A DNA stretch of 20,382 bases from Pavlovales sp. CCMP2436 (lineage: Eukaryota; Haptophyta; Pavlovophyceae; Pavlovales). The stretch is taken from contig MU631467.1 of assembly GCA_026770615.1 (NCBI GenBank), positions 135,927 to 156,308 of the forward strand. The letters are read 5' to 3'. Under the pieces are notes generated by a model. That model was not told the origin of the DNA and did no database searches. It worked only from the letters and a program-made list of their open reading frames with translations. Positions 19,251-20,382 of the stretch are shown one piece after another. A program made the translations under genes and the position numbers. Each line of letters begins with the position of its first letter. The stretch's first letter is position 1.

Positions 19251-19404
19251 AGTGGGCCCCGCGCGGCGGCCCAACGGTGCCCCTGAGGTCCCCCCCAAGA
19301 ACTGTCTCTCTCGCCAATCAGCGTCGGCCAACGGCCGACATCGTACGCATTATTTCGCAGATTTTTCTGGCGAGCCCTGTCGCGTCGCGAGACGCGAGGC
19401 AGTC
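19251..19404. promoter_or_regulatory. Divergent spacer before the histidine phosphatase
   Basis: A 154-nt spacer between two outward-facing ATGs. It includes a short AT-richer patch (GCATTATTTCGCAGATTTTTC, about 19347-19367; 21-nt patch named by position). Any promoter function is inference. Confidence 0.25.
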
Positions 19405-20204
19405 ATGGCAGCCGCCGACGAGACCACGCTCTACCTAGTGCGGCACGGCGACAGGTTCAACTACGCCAACGAGGATGCATGGGCGGCCGCCTCGAAGCGG
19501 GTTGGCTTCGAGCACCGAGACCCACCGCTCTCAGCCCTTGGTCACCAGCAGGCGCGAGAGGTAGCTCTCAAGCTAATGGACCTCACAGGTTGCAAGGTCG
19601 ACCGCCTGCTGGTCTCGCCCTATCTGCGCGTCATACAGACGGCCCAGCCCTTTGCGCACGCCTCCAAGCTGCAGATCGAGATCAGGGTCTTGCCGAGGTG
19701 TGCCACGCGCCATCCACCATCCCGTATCTAGAGGCGCGCTTCACGATCTTCCCTTAAGTCTCCCTCAGCTACAGGTCGGCTTTGTCCGTCGCCACGGGGG
19801 CTGCCGACTCTGCCGGCCGGCCAAGCAAGGTTTATCCGCTCGACTATCTGCGGCGCAACGCACGCTTCGCCCAACACATCTCGAAACACTACGCGGGCAA
19901 AACGGTCGTCTGCTTCTCCCACGCCACCTTGGTGGCCCTCGTCGCGGCGCTCACGCAGCAGAGCATTGCCGAGGCGAGCTTGAAAATGGCCCCGTGCGGC
20001 ATTTTCAAGCTTGTCGGCCGGGCTGGGAGCGCATGGCGCATGGATAGTGACCGAGCTGTGGCCCCGCGGGCATGGGCGAAGCCTTGGACGACGGCGCGCC
20101 CAGCGACGGCTCGCGCGGCCGCGAGCGCGGCCTCCCGTGTCGGCCAGGCTTCATCGACCGGTGCCCACTCATCGCAACCGGTCTTCACTTTTAGAATAGA
20201 ATAG
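19405..20204 (+). pseudogene. Histidine phosphatase (phosphoglycerate-mutase-like), frameshifted
   Basis: From ATG 19405 the frame reads TLYLVRHGDR, the RHG signature whose His14 is the phospho-accepting residue in this superfamily. PPLSALGHQQAREVA and DRLLVSPYLRVIQTAQPFA follow, both typical. The frame then ends at 19731. Matching protein continues in the next frame from about 19686 (GLAEVCHAPSTIPYLEARF) and meets a TAA at 19755-19757. The same frame goes on after it (YPLDYLRRNARFAQHI; VVCFSHATLVALVAAL), where the second conserved His lies, and ends at 20204. So one indel and one nonsense change break an otherwise complete domain. An intron around 19686-19757 is a less likely alternative because no clean GT-AG pair restores the frame. 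Substrate cannot be predicted. Confidence 0.7.
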
Positions 20205-20233
20205 AATATAAGCTTGGCTTAAACTTGAAACGC

Positions 20234-20286
20234 CGCCAGCCAGAATCCCCTACATTTATATTGACTGATAGGGATTCAAGCTGGCG
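20234..20286. repeat. Hairpin downstream of the phosphatase
   Basis: CGCCAGC..GAATCCC..TA (20234-20252) pairs with TA.GGGATTC..GCTGGCG (20269-20286), with one 2-nt mismatch, one bulge and a 16-nt AT-rich loop. It could be a 3' UTR structure or the remnant of a small inverted-repeat element. Nothing else is seen from 20205 to the window end. Confidence 0.6.
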
Positions 20287-20382
20287 TCTGACTGTTCTGA
20301 ATGTTTTGCTGGTCTGAGTGCTGCGTCGCCCATTGCCTGCTGCGTGCCTTAGTCGGCTGCGCTGGCTTGGGCGCCACCGCGC

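Overview
The window looks like nuclear DNA of a eukaryotic alga with a complex (secondary) plastid. Exons are very GC-rich and many introns are strikingly AT-rich. Every junction I placed in the long split gene is GT-AG. A nuclear ribosomal protein L11 gene carries a secretory signal followed by a short transit-like segment, as expected for a plastid with extra membranes. A haptophyte or similar red-lineage alga would fit, but I cannot name the species.

Layout. Positions 145-8805 (minus strand) hold the first 14 exons of a NOT1/CNOT1 gene, the scaffold of the CCR4-NOT deadenylase complex. They encode about 1633 in-frame residues, and the gene runs off the left edge. Positions 8806-9122 are a short divergent promoter region shared with the plus-strand plastid L11 gene (9123-9674). 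Positions 10186-12540 form a TTAA-flanked segment with inverted ends, containing a LINE-type reverse-transcriptase tail and an OTU cysteine-protease ORF, both minus strand. Positions 12541-18097 are a rearranged, dead Ty1/copia retrotransposon: integrase end, reverse transcriptase and RNase H lie on the minus strand, while gag and protease lie head-to-head on the plus strand. Positions 18362-18739 are an 18-unit, 21-bp minisatellite, followed by an unrecognised minus-strand ORF. Positions 19405-20204 are a broken histidine-phosphatase gene.

The most unusual signal is inside the CNOT1 introns. Introns 5, 6, 8, 9 and 10 each carry extra, partly decayed copies of the neighbouring exon edge, usually with the splice site attached. 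One array even contains the exon 5-exon 6 junction already joined. Separately, introns 7 and 12 share a ~150-bp repeat that almost fills intron 12 and starts with its own GT, which resembles an introner element. Together these suggest a genome where introns are being gained and enlarged by duplication and by mobile introns.

The right half (10186 onward) is a transposon graveyard with little evidence of intact host genes.
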